DNA of 64,000 nucleotides, from assembly GCA_036488875.1 (NCBI GenBank), contig DASXGW010000004.1, positions 62,001 through 126,000 on the forward strand, given 5' to 3'. The position numbers and the translations under genes are program-made. The notes below the pieces were generated by a model, which was not told where the DNA came from, made no database searches, and worked only from the letters and a program-made list of their open reading frames with translations. This document shows, one piece after another, positions 15,312-23,025 of this stretch (position 1 is the first letter of the stretch; every line of letters begins with the position of its first letter). Origin of the DNA: Candidatus Baltobacteraceae bacterium. Lineage in GTDB: Bacteria; Vulcanimicrobiota; Vulcanimicrobiia; Vulcanimicrobiales; Vulcanimicrobiaceae.

Positions 15312-15562
15312 GTTCGGTGTTTGCGGGCCGCGTACGCATTGTTCCTACGAGCCAGGTGTGACGTCGGGCCGGTCTGGGTACCGCTTGTTTTGCCACGCGG
15401 CCGAAGGGGGCACGATGTGGTACCGGAATACGGTGGTTCGCGCCGCGAAAGTTCGTTTGGCGCGCCCTAGGGGAATGAGTAGCTAGCCAATACTTGTCGC
15501 GCGCCACGGTCCGGGGGCCCCACGGAAGTGGGGGCGCGCAGCTTAGAGCGGAGCGCCTTAAG
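15312..15562. other. Divergent intergenic region between the fdh operon and ilvE
   Basis: About 250 bases separate two divergent starts, so both promoters should lie here. I could not pick convincing -35/-10 pairs. Two GGTACC palindromes (near 15377 and 15419) and a GC-rich structured segment near ilvE are visible. In the frame of the catalytic fdh gene, an open stretch runs upstream but is broken by a TAG at 15347-15345. Confidence 0.5.
15499..15539 (+). promoter_or_regulatory. Structured leader upstream of ilvE
   Basis: GCGCGCC (15499-15505) pairs with GGCGCGC (15533-15539), and within it CCCAC (15519-15523) pairs with GTGGG (15528-15532) across a GGAA tetraloop of the GNRA type. The 13-base side bulge is G-rich. 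It lies 24 bases before the ilvE ATG and could act as an RNA regulator or simply a stable leader. It has no U-tract, so it is not a classic terminator. Confidence 0.3.
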
Positions 15563-16504
15563 ATGGATCTGAGTGACGTAGTCGTCTATGCCGGCGGTGG
15601 GTTCAAGCGATACGCAGACGCGAAAGTCGGCCTCCTGACGCACGGCCTGCAATACGGTACCGGCTGTTTCGAAGGCATCCGCGGTTACTGGGTTCCCGAA
15701 GATGAAGAGCTCTATCTCGTGTTGCTGCGCGATCATTACGAGCGCTTGGCGACGTCGGCGAAGATCTTGACGATGTCGTTGCCCAAGAGCACCGACGAGC
15801 TCATCGACATTACCGTCGAGCTGTGCGCGCGCAATCGCTTCGAGAAGCATGTCTACATTCGTCCGTTCATCTATAAGGCCGCCGAAGACGTCGGCGTTCG
15901 TCTGCACAACGTCCCCGACGCGTTCGCAATCGTGCCGATTCCGTTTACGGCGTATCTCGATACGAGCAAAGGTTTGCACGTCTGCGTCAGCTCGTGGCGC
16001 CGCGCCGACGATACTATGGCGCCGCCGCGCGCAAAGATTACCGGCTTGTACGTCAACTCCGCGCTGGCCAAGAGCGAGGCGATCTTGAACGGCTACGACG
16101 AGGCGATTCTGCTCTCGCACGACGGCCACGTCGCCGAAGGGTCGGCCGAAAACATCTTCTTGGTGCGGCGCGGCGTGCTGTACACGCCCGATCCGTCGCA
16201 AAACGTGCTGGAAGGCTGCACGCGGCGCGCGATCATGGACATCGCCCGCGAGTTCGGTATCGAAGTCGTCGAGCGTTCGATCGACCGCGGCGAGCTGTAC
16301 TCCGCCGACGAGGTGTTCTTTACCGGAACGGCTGCCGGCGTAGGTTACGTCGCATCGATCGACCGGCGCCTGGTCGGCGACGGAACGATGGGGCCGGTCG
16401 CCAAACGCCTCGCCGAGTTCTACGAGCGGATCGTCACGGGTCGCGAGCCGCGCTACGCGAGCTGGCTCACCCCGGCACACGCCACGGCAAAGCTGCCGGC
16501 TTAG
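15563..16504 (+). CDS. ilvE: Branched-chain amino acid aminotransferase
   Basis: This 313-residue fold-type IV PLP enzyme performs the last step of Leu, Ile and Val synthesis and the first step of their breakdown, with 2-oxoglutarate/glutamate as partner. Family marks are LTHGLQYGTGCFEGIRGY, RPFIYKA, the PLP Lys in NSALAKSEAILNGYDEAILL, GHVAEGSAENIFLVR, and FFTGTAAGV. The ATG at 15563 gives the expected length, and the upstream extension is non-homologous. It stands alone on the plus strand, divergent from the fdh operon. Its stop overlaps the stop of the convergent beta-lactamase-like gene by 3 bases. Confidence 0.94.
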   Translation: MDLSDVVVYAGGGFKRYADAKVGLLTHGLQYGTGCFEGIRGYWVPEDEELYLVLLRDHYERLATSAKILTMSLPKSTDELIDITVELCARNRFEKHVYIRPFIYKAAEDVGVRLHNVPDAFAIVPIPFTAYLDTSKGLHVCVSSWRRADDTMAPPRAKITGLYVNSALAKSEAILNGYDEAILLSHDGHVAEGSAENIFLVRRGVLYTPDPSQNVLEGCTRRAIMDIAREFGIEVVERSIDRGELYSADEVFFTGTAAGVGYVASIDRRLVGDGTMGPVAKRLAEFYERIVTGREPRYASWLTPAHATAKLPA

Positions 16505-17505
16505 TCTCCGCCGCCGCCCGTTCCGACATCTTGCGTGGAGCCGGTGCTCCAGTAGCGCAGATCCGGCGTCATGCCCGTCGGGGTCGTGTGCTGTGCGCCG
16601 TAAGCGGTAACGAATCCGGTCGCTTCGCGCCAGCGCGCGAACGTGAGCTCGTCGCTGTAGACGCGGCGCGATAACAGATGAATGAAGCTGCGTCCGATGT
16701 TCTGCGACGGAAGCGCGGTCGTCATCACCGCGATGACGTACGGCGCGTTGTCGGCGTACACGATGCCGGCGTCGTTGAGCGTGTCGAAAAACGAGCCGGT
16801 CTTATGCGCGATCTCGACGTCGTCGGGTAACGGCTCGGGTAACAGCGTGTTGATCTGATCCTCTTCGAGAATGGAGATCATCTCGTTCGAGGACCATTCG
16901 TCGACCAGCCGGCGCCGCGCCATCAGCTCGAGCAAGTGAACGAGATCGTGCGGCGACGTCCGCAGCGCCGAGCGAACCGACCAGCTGCCGGTGCGAATGT
17001 CTTGGCTCAACAGCGTACGCGTTAAGCCGAGGTCGCGCATCGAGACGTTGATGCTTCTGCGGCCGACGAGTCGAATCAGCATGTTGGTTGCCGTGTTGTC
17101 GCTGATGTCGATCATCTTCTCGAGGAGATCCGTGATCGAGTACGTCGTTCCGACGGGAGCGTCGCACAGTTCGCCGGAGCCGTAGTCCTTGTCGCGTGCG
17201 AGCAGCGTCACGTGCCGGTCCAGATCGAACTTTCCGGCTTGCAGTTGCCGAAACACTTCCACCATGACGGGGATCTTGATGGTCGATGCGGCCGGCATGC
17301 TTTGGGTCGCGTTGAAGCCCGCGTGAAATCCGGTGCTGAGATCGAACACTTCGAGCGCCGTCGGCGACGGAATATGCGCCGCAAGCGAACGGACGTCGTT
17401 CGCCAGTGCGGTCAGCGGAGCGGGAAGGCCGGCGCGCGCGCCGCGCGGCGAAGCGGCCACAATAAAGATGGCAATCGCAACGACGGTCGCGATGCGGCGC
17501 AACAT
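16501..17505 (-). CDS. Secreted class A beta-lactamase-fold serine hydrolase
   Basis: This 334-residue protein has a signal peptide (about 1-25, ending ARA). The class A scaffold has the nucleophile in Ser74-T-I-Lys77, SDN in ISDNTATN, and KTG in AHKTGSF. The Glu of the omega loop (ExxxN) that drives deacylation in true class A enzymes is not found: the matching region reads SQDIRTGSWSV. A C-terminal Gly-rich tail ends the protein. It may be a slow beta-lactamase, a penicillin-binding or carboxypeptidase-like hydrolase, or another serine hydrolase. Periplasmic location is expected. It is divergent from the DUF5069 gene. Confidence 0.78.
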   Translation of the reverse strand: MLRRIATVVAIAIFIVAASPRGARAGLPAPLTALANDVRSLAAHIPSPTALEVFDLSTGFHAGFNATQSMPAASTIKIPVMVEVFRQLQAGKFDLDRHVTLLARDKDYGSGELCDAPVGTTYSITDLLEKMIDISDNTATNMLIRLVGRRSINVSMRDLGLTRTLLSQDIRTGSWSVRSALRTSPHDLVHLLELMARRRLVDEWSSNEMISILEEDQINTLLPEPLPDDVEIAHKTGSFFDTLNDAGIVYADNAPYVIAVMTTALPSQNIGRSFIHLLSRRVYSDELTFARWREATGFVTAYGAQHTTPTGMTPDLRYWSTGSTQDVGTGGGGD

Positions 17506-17590
17506 AGCGACGCGTTCGTTCCCGATCCCGAACCTCTCCTGCTGCGCGCCGGGCTAGGCTGCACAGCTAAGGCGGCGAACGCGCTCTCGA

Positions 17591-18025
17591 ATGGGCGTTC
17601 GGGATTTACGCTCCGGCCCGCCGCGGCGCTGGAGCGAGCAAGTAAGCGGAATCTATTGGCTGCCGCGTTTGATCGATAAGGCGCGGGCATCGAACCTAGG
17701 CTGCCTGGGCGATTATCTCTACGGCCACAGTCCGATGGACCACAGCCTGCTGCGACAGCTCCGCCTGTCGCATCGCCGGTTCGCCGAGATCGTCGCCGGT
17801 GCGGCCGACGACGAGGGCGTCGTCAGTGAAATCGACCGTCGCGACGCCTCCGCGCTCGAGCGGGCCCGCGCGTGGAGCGCGCGTCTGCCCAGCGAGCACC
17901 GGCTCTTCTTTTGGTTCGTCGACCTCGACGACGGGTATCGCGCATCAACATGGCTTCGACCGCCTGTCAACTTCTTGGCAAACCGAATTTCCCGCACCGC
18001 CAAGCGCCTATGGCCGCGTAAGTGA
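17591..18025 (+). CDS. DUF5069 domain protein
   Basis: This 144-residue protein matches DUF5069: it begins DLRSGPPRRW, continues with IYWLPRLIDKARA, and a GDYLYGHSPMD turn is followed by helical segments. Nothing is known of the biochemical function of this family, and no catalytic motif is visible. The last third, with basic residues (RISRTAKRLWPRK), overlaps the GTG of the AI-2E-type permease by 4 bases (GTGA), which suggests co-translation with it. Confidence 0.8.
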   Translation: MGVRDLRSGPPRRWSEQVSGIYWLPRLIDKARASNLGCLGDYLYGHSPMDHSLLRQLRLSHRRFAEIVAGAADDEGVVSEIDRRDASALERARAWSARLPSEHRLFFWFVDLDDGYRASTWLRPPVNFLANRISRTAKRLWPRK

Positions 18026-19110
18026 ATCCCTGGAAAGGCATGACCGACGAGCGCGTCACCTTCGCGCTCAAGGTCCTCATGATCGTCGTGCTGGCGATCT
18101 ACGTGGGGGAGTTCGTCGTCGACGCGCTCGTCCGGATCAGAGGCGTGGTCTACGTCTTGATCGGGTCCATCTTTTTTGCGTACTTGATCTATCCGCTCGT
18201 GCAGTGGATGCGGCGCCGGATACCGCTCGTTCTCGCGATCGTTATCATTTACGTCGCGATCGTGCTGGCCGTCTTCGCTACCGGATGGTTCGTCGTGCCG
18301 CGGATCGGCGAAGAGTCGCAGACGCTCGTGCAGCGTTATCCGCAGATCGTCGTGCGGGTGCACGAGATCGTCACCAATCCAACCGACCCGGTGACCGCGC
18401 ACCTTCCGAACTTTCTCAAAGACGAGCTGGCGCAGCTTCCCACGCAACTCGTTACGTGGGTCAAACAGCACGGCTTCTCCACGTTCGGCCACGTGCTGAC
18501 CGTACTCGCCGGCTTTGCAATCGTCGTGGCAACCTTCATCGTGATCCCGCTCCTCACGCTGTATCTGCTTCTGGATTTGGACAATTTGAAGATGGTGGTT
18601 TCGTCGGTCGTTCCCGAGGAGCGCTGGCGTGCCACCATGCGTCTCCTCGGCGATTTCGACGCGGTCATCGGCGGATTCATTCGCGGGCAGATCATCGTTG
18701 CAGTAACGGTCGGCATTCTCATCACGCTGGCGATGTGGCTGCTGCGCGTACCGTATCCGTTCATACTCGGCCTCATCGCGGCGGTCTTCGACTTGATCCC
18801 GTACGTCGGCGCCCTTGCGGCGTACCTTCCGGCCATGCTCTCGGCGCTCATCAATAACGGCGTATTGAATGCGCTTTTCGTCACGGCCGCCTTCATCGCC
18901 ATTTATGAGGCCGAGGGACATCTCATCGCGCCCAACATCGTCAGCAAGACCGTTAAGCTCAGTCCATTCGTCGTGATGCTGGCCGTGCTGATCGGCGCCG
19001 AACTAGCGGGCATCGTGGGCGCTCTCGTCGCGATTCCCGTTATGGGCGTGCTGCGCGTAATCGGCTTGCGGGTGTTTCGTCCGCGGGAAGCGAACGAGCC
19101 GCAACCGTGA
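18022..19110 (+). CDS. AI-2E family transporter (PerM/YdiK type)
   Basis: This 362-residue membrane protein has the pattern of the AI-2E/PerM superfamily: two N-terminal helices, a third with a short loop, a long extracytoplasmic stretch (VPRIGEESQTLVQRYPQIV...) and then a C-terminal bundle with the conserved PLLTLYLL, GGFIRGQIIVA, and GLIAAVFDLIPYVG segments. Members export diverse small molecules or act as Na+/H+ antiporters, and autoinducer transport has been shown for few. Its GTG overlaps the DUF5069 stop. An ATG six codons later (18040) is an alternative. It overlaps the arginase start by 4 bases. Confidence 0.87.
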   Translation: MNPWKGMTDERVTFALKVLMIVVLAIYVGEFVVDALVRIRGVVYVLIGSIFFAYLIYPLVQWMRRRIPLVLAIVIIYVAIVLAVFATGWFVVPRIGEESQTLVQRYPQIVVRVHEIVTNPTDPVTAHLPNFLKDELAQLPTQLVTWVKQHGFSTFGHVLTVLAGFAIVVATFIVIPLLTLYLLLDLDNLKMVVSSVVPEERWRATMRLLGDFDAVIGGFIRGQIIVAVTVGILITLAMWLLRVPYPFILGLIAAVFDLIPYVGALAAYLPAMLSALINNGVLNALFVTAAFIAIYEAEGHLIAPNIVSKTVKLSPFVVMLAVLIGAELAGIVGALVAIPVMGVLRVIGLRVFRPREANEPQP

Positions 19111-19994
19111 GTCAGACCGTGGCCGCCATACAGCGAGTCGACGTCGTCGGCGTACCGATGGATTTGGGTGCGAGCCGGCGCGGCGTCGACATGGGTCCGT
19201 CGGCCGTTCGTTACGCGCGGCTGCACGATAAGCTGGCGTCACTCGGCGTCGGCTCGATCGTCGATCACGGCAACCTGCAGGTACCGATTCGCGAATCCGC
19301 CGCACTCGACGATGCGGCCGCCAAATATTTCAACGTCATTCAAGACGTTTGCGGGCATCTTGCCGAGGTCGTCGAGAACGCCGTACGTGCCGGCGGACTG
19401 CCGATCGTGCTGGGCGGCGATCATTCGATCGCAATGGGCACGCTGGCAGGCCTAACGAAAGCGCGCGGAGCGGCGCCGGGACTCGTTTGGATCGACGCGC
19501 ACGCCGACATCAACAGTCCGCAAAGTTCTTCGTCGGGTAACGTTCACGGTATGCCGCTGTGGTTCGCGTTGAAGAACGGTTTTGCGCTCGCGGGCCAAAC
19601 CGTGCAGATCGGATTGCGCGACGTGGATGCCGGTGAGAGGCAAATGCTGCGCGAGATGGGCGTGCGCGCGTTCACCATGAGCGACGTCGACAAGCTCGGA
19701 ATGAAGCGCGTCATGGAAGAAGCGCTGTCCCTAGCCGGTTCCGACGGACGATCGATTCACGTTTCGTTCGACATGGACGGCATCGATCCGAGCGAAGCTC
19801 CTGGGACGGGAACGCCCGTCAAGGGAGGTTTGAGTTACCGCGAAGCGCATCTCGTGATGGAAATGCTGTACGAAAGCGGCCAGCTCGGCTCGATCGAAAT
19901 GGTCGAAATCAATCCGATTCTCGACCATCGTAATCAGACCGCGGCGCTTGCGGTCGGCTTGATCTGCTCGGGACTCGGAAAGTCGATTCTGTAG
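19107..19994 (+). CDS. rocF: Arginase
   Basis: This 295-residue ureohydrolase converts arginine to ornithine and urea with a binuclear Mn centre. Metal ligands are visible: His in LGGDHSIAMG, Asp-x-His-x-Asp in WIDAHADIN, and Asp-x-Asp in SFDMDGIDPSEAPG. The substrate-binding NVHGMPL and the C-terminal MVEINPILDHRNQTA are arginase rather than agmatinase-like. GTG at 19107 overlaps the permease stop. No ornithine or urea pathway genes adjoin it, so its role is probably nitrogen or polyamine metabolism in general. Confidence 0.92.
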   Translation: MSQTVAAIQRVDVVGVPMDLGASRRGVDMGPSAVRYARLHDKLASLGVGSIVDHGNLQVPIRESAALDDAAAKYFNVIQDVCGHLAEVVENAVRAGGLPIVLGGDHSIAMGTLAGLTKARGAAPGLVWIDAHADINSPQSSSSGNVHGMPLWFALKNGFALAGQTVQIGLRDVDAGERQMLREMGVRAFTMSDVDKLGMKRVMEEALSLAGSDGRSIHVSFDMDGIDPSEAPGTGTPVKGGLSYREAHLVMEMLYESGQLGSIEMVEINPILDHRNQTAALAVGLICSGLGKSIL

Positions 19995-20014
19995 TCTCCC
20001 TGAAGCTTGCGTTC

Positions 20015-20584
20015 GTGCGCGCGGAGCAGCTCGCGCGGGCGGGTGCTATGCGTTCGCTCGCCGCGCTCTTTTCCGCCGACGATCCCGACGTCGCGGCGTT
20101 GAGCGGGATCGACGCGGGCGACGCGCTCGCAACAGCCACGCGGTTCGATCGGGAGTGGGCGTATCGCGGAAGGCAGGCGCTGCTCTGGAAACGCCGCATG
20201 ACCGCGCACGCCGTTCACGATTTCTATCTGCCGGTGTCGGCGCTGCGCCCGTTCGATCGTCGCGGGCTGCTGTGCGTCGACGCCGACGCGGGAAACGTTC
20301 CGCTGCACCTGTTCGCGACACAATTTGCCGGCGGCCGCACGGCGATTCGCGATCTTCGCTTCGCGCGCACGGCGGTTCGAAGCGTCGACGGCAACGTGGT
20401 GCTGTTTATCTCGGAACCTGGATCATCGCGCATCGGCTTTGCCGACGCCGGGCTGCAGAGCGTCGTGCCCGCGCCGAAGCTTGCGATTTGGGCACGCGGA
20501 TTTCGTCTCGACGTCGAGCGCTATAGCGAAGACGAACCCGGTTTAGGTGCGGTTGCAGTCGCGCACGCCTGCGCTACAGTTTGA
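20015..20584 (+). CDS. Degenerate endonuclease/exonuclease/phosphatase-like protein
   Basis: This 189-residue protein is unusual. Its layout resembles the EEP fold: a first strand (LKLAFVRAEQ), a helix and DDPDVAALSGID in the place of PDVVALQEVD, a middle strand pair, then LLCVDADAGNVPLHLFATQFAGG in the place of VFNTHL. The metal- and catalytic residues of EEP enzymes (Asn, Glu, Asp-His, final GDFN) are not conserved. The GTG at 20015 is the first start in the frame, although homology begins about five codons earlier, which hints at CTG 20000. It overlaps the convergent TonB-like gene by 11 bases. Fold assignment is by pattern only. Confidence 0.4.
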   Translation: MRAEQLARAGAMRSLAALFSADDPDVAALSGIDAGDALATATRFDREWAYRGRQALLWKRRMTAHAVHDFYLPVSALRPFDRRGLLCVDADAGNVPLHLFATQFAGGRTAIRDLRFARTAVRSVDGNVVLFISEPGSSRIGFADAGLQSVVPAPKLAIWARGFRLDVERYSEDEPGLGAVAVAHACATV

Positions 20585-21272
20585 TGGTCGCGTGACCTTC
20601 GCAGGACACGCCGCCGCCGCAAACCGCAGGATCCCACGACGCGTCGGCCAGCATCGATTCGATTTGTTTCTCGGTCTTGGGGTCGATCGGCGGCACGAAC
20701 GCCACGGTCTCGGTCTTGCCGTTTTCGTCGACCGTCACCACGAGCGTAACGTGAATGCCGAGCGTTGCGAGCTGCTTGGAGACGTTGGGGTCGAGAACCG
20801 GGTCGGGTTGCTGCGCGCCAAACGGAAGATACCCGCCGGCCGCGCGTTCGCCGACGCTGGCTACCGACCGCGTCGCGGGTGAGGCCGACGGCTGCGGCTG
20901 TGCCTGGGACACGTTGGCCACCGTCCCTTTTCCGACTTGGCTTTGCCCGACGACCGGTGCAACGGAGACGTCCCGCCTGATAAGCGGGGGCGGCGAGGCT
21001 TTCTTCCGGGAGGCGACGTGCGCGAGGTTGAGCTGGGTGGAGCGGCTGCGGACGACGACCGTGTTGTGGTGCGGCGCCTGAGCCCGTGGCTGGGGAATCG
21101 GCTTGGGCTTGGGCTGGATCACGATGCGCGTCACGTGGGTGAAGGCGACCGTTTCGACCGGCGGGGCGGTGGAGGGCATCCAGGCCAAAGCCGGGATGAG
21201 CAGTGCCGCGAGTGCGTGCAGCGCTACCGAAGCGACCGAGCTGCCCGCGACGCGGGCCTCAGAAACCGCCAT
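20574..21272 (-). CDS. TonB-like energy transducer protein
   Basis: This 232-residue protein has an N-terminal membrane segment (about 12-32, SVALHALAALLIPALAWM), a proline-rich basic linker (VIQPKPKPIPQPRAQ) and a C-terminal domain with the TonB pattern (HVTLVVTVDENGKTETV, then a helix and a final strand). TonB uses the proton gradient to open outer-membrane receptors. The usual ExbB/ExbD partners are not in the window. The ATG at 21272 is preferred because GAAGGGG lies nine bases before it; another ATG at 21281 sits too close to that site. A disulfide is possible between Cys in DPAVCGGGVSCEG. Confidence 0.65.
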   Translation of the reverse strand: MAVSEARVAGSSVASVALHALAALLIPALAWMPSTAPPVETVAFTHVTRIVIQPKPKPIPQPRAQAPHHNTVVVRSRSTQLNLAHVASRKKASPPPLIRRDVSVAPVVGQSQVGKGTVANVSQAQPQPSASPATRSVASVGERAAGGYLPFGAQQPDPVLDPNVSKQLATLGIHVTLVVTVDENGKTETVAFVPPIDPKTEKQIESMLADASWDPAVCGGGVSCEGHATIKL

Positions 21273-21338
21273 TACGGTCATCCCCTTCGACCTTCGAACG
21301 CGCAACTGCTTCGTTCCGTGACGGCGTTTTGAGGGGAC

Positions 21339-21593
21339 ATGACCGACACCGACATCGTCCTCTACCAGACCGACTGGTGTGGATACTGCACGCGCGTTCG
21401 CAACGCGTTCGACGCGCTGCAGCTGCGCTACCGCGTCGTCAACGTCCCCGACGAGCACGCCCAGCGGACGCAGCTGCGCGATCTGTTCGGTGAGACCGGC
21501 GTGCCGTCGATTACCGACGGCGACGTGAAGATCGCCGACGACGACGACGCGATCATCGAATATGTCGAAAAGACATACGGAAAGAGCGAGTAG
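21339..21593 (+). CDS. Glutaredoxin
   Basis: This 84-residue protein has the active-site Cys14-Gly-Tyr-Cys17 (YQTDWCGYCTRV), the cis-proline segment GVPSI, and a C-terminal DDDDAIIEYVEK helix. It is a monothiol/dithiol thioltransferase of the NrdH/glutaredoxin group, working in the cytosol with glutathione, bacillithiol or thioredoxin reductase. The gene is divergent from the TonB-like gene and ends against the MT-A70 gene tail to tail without a gap. Confidence 0.9.
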   Translation: MTDTDIVLYQTDWCGYCTRVRNAFDALQLRYRVVNVPDEHAQRTQLRDLFGETGVPSITDGDVKIADDDDAIIEYVEKTYGKSE

Positions 21594-22238
21594 CTAGAAC
21601 TTATCCGCCTCGACGCCCCACGAATCCCAGCCGCGCGCGCGTTCGCGCGCGAACAGCTCGATACGCGGACGATTGCCGCACAGCGCTTCGATGCGCTCGC
21701 GAAAGATCGACGGCTTGCGGCTGTGTTCGGCACGCCGCGACAGCACGACTTGGCCCTGCGCGAGATCCTGCAGCGGAAAGGGGCGTCCCGACGGCGTGGT
21801 GGTAGCGGCGAGCACGAGCTCGGTCGTGGGTTTGGTAAACGTCGGCGGCACGCCTTGACCCGAGATGATCGCACCGCGTGCGTTGGTTTTGATCCACACG
21901 TACGCGACGCCGCGATAGTGTAACCCCCAGCGCTCGATGAGCTCGATGGCGAAGTTCAGCCGCGGACACGTCGCCCACAAAAAGAGCGCGGCGCGTTTGC
22001 TCATGATGTCGCGCACGGGCAACTCCGACAGTTCTTCTTGCGACATGAGCGGATAGTGCTTGCCGGCGGCCGCGTCTTTGACTTTGCTCCCGTAGTAGAA
22101 CCAGGGCGGATCGGCGTAGACGATGTCGTACGGCCCCGCGGGCAACGGCGGCAGCTTGGCGTGCGCCGTCGCAATCGCGCGTTTTGCAAGACGCCGCCGA
22201 TGCTCCAGGTTCTTCGGGGATAACGCCCGAGCGATCAT
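21594..22238 (-). CDS. MT-A70 family adenine methyltransferase
   Basis: This 214-residue protein has the catalytic motif DPPW in YDIVYADPPWFYYG, a SAM-binding FLWATCPRLN segment, and the C-terminal KPSIFRERIEALCGNRPRIELFARER expected of MT-A70 enzymes. In bacteria these methylate DNA or RNA at N6 of adenine and are usually phage- or plasmid-borne or orphan. No restriction enzyme or specificity subunit is adjacent, and base composition matches its surroundings. It follows the DUF92 gene by 16 bases. Whether DNA or RNA is the substrate is unknown. Confidence 0.85.
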   Translation of the reverse strand: MIARALSPKNLEHRRRLAKRAIATAHAKLPPLPAGPYDIVYADPPWFYYGSKVKDAAAGKHYPLMSQEELSELPVRDIMSKRAALFLWATCPRLNFAIELIERWGLHYRGVAYVWIKTNARGAIISGQGVPPTFTKPTTELVLAATTTPSGRPFPLQDLAQGQVVLSRRAEHSRKPSIFRERIEALCGNRPRIELFARERARGWDSWGVEADKF

Positions 22239-22254
22239 GATGCGGAACTACGTG

Positions 22255-23025
22255 TCAGCGCGCGAGCACTCCCGCAACGACGGCACCGGCCAGCGTGGCC
22301 GTAAGATTGACGGCGTCGTTTTCGAGCCATCCGAAACCGCGCCGCAAGGTCGTCGGCGTTGCGCAGTGGTGGGGATTGGTTTCGCACGCCGTCGCGCAGG
22401 ACGGGCACCAGCGCAACGCCTGAAGGCTCGCGCCCAGTACCGAATCCAACAGCGCGCCGGCGACGCCTCCGGCGACGACGGGAACGAATGCGGCGACGTG
22501 CGTGGCGGCCGCAACCGCGGCAACGACGGCCGCTCCGGCGAACGTCGCCGCCGTGCCGGCCGGCGTGATTCCGCCGGACAGTCCCGTCACCATCGGCCGC
22601 AAGGTGAGAATCGAGCGCGGCGCGCCGCGCGCGAGCGTGCCGATTTCCGTGCCCCACGTATCGGCCGCAGCGGCGGCGAACGCGCCGGCGAACGCTGCCG
22701 CTGCCAGCGGTGCGTAGCCGCCGCCGTACGGCAGCGCGCACGCGGCCGCAACGCCGCCGTTGGCCAGCACTTGCCACGCATCGCGCGCGCCCAGTTTCCC
22801 GACGTCGAGCATTGCGCGCTTGCGTTTGCGTCCGATGCGCGAGAGAACGATCGACGGAAGAAAAAACGCAAAGAGCACGGCCGCTCCGGGCCAGCCCTTC
22901 GATCCAAAAACGACGGTGCCGACCACGAACGCCGCCAACGCTCCGCTGGGAGAGAGCGAACGCACTCGCCACGCGACGGCAGCGACGAGCGCGGCCAACG
23001 CTGCGGCCCCGGCGTAGAAGCTCAC
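22255..23025 (-). CDS. DUF92 family membrane protein
   Basis: This 256-residue hydrophobic protein has about six membrane helices. It begins with the family pattern SLSPSGALAAFVVGTVVFG and has AADTWGTEIGTL, followed by GVAGALLDSVLGASLQ and a cytosolic-looking CPSCATACETNPHHC segment that may hold a metal. DUF92/TMEM19 proteins have been linked to phytyl-phosphate kinase (VTE6) in plants and cyanobacteria. Here it overlaps cobA-hemD by 4 bases as the last gene of the tetrapyrrole operon, so a role linked to a prenyl or pigment substrate is possible but unproved. Confidence 0.78.
   Translation of the reverse strand: MSFYAGAAALAALVAAVAWRVRSLSPSGALAAFVVGTVVFGSKGWPGAAVLFAFFLPSIVLSRIGRKRKRAMLDVGKLGARDAWQVLANGGVAAACALPYGGGYAPLAAAAFAGAFAAAAADTWGTEIGTLARGAPRSILTLRPMVTGLSGGITPAGTAATFAGAAVVAAVAAATHVAAFVPVVAGGVAGALLDSVLGASLQALRWCPSCATACETNPHHCATPTTLRRGFGWLENDAVNLTATLAGAVVAGVLAR

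Noticed and set aside
15370-15430. A T-box leader for ilvE (two segments resemble TGGNACCG)
   Set aside because: The flanking bases do not fit the T-box, the second copy has GA in place of CG, and there is no antiterminator or terminator at the expected distance.
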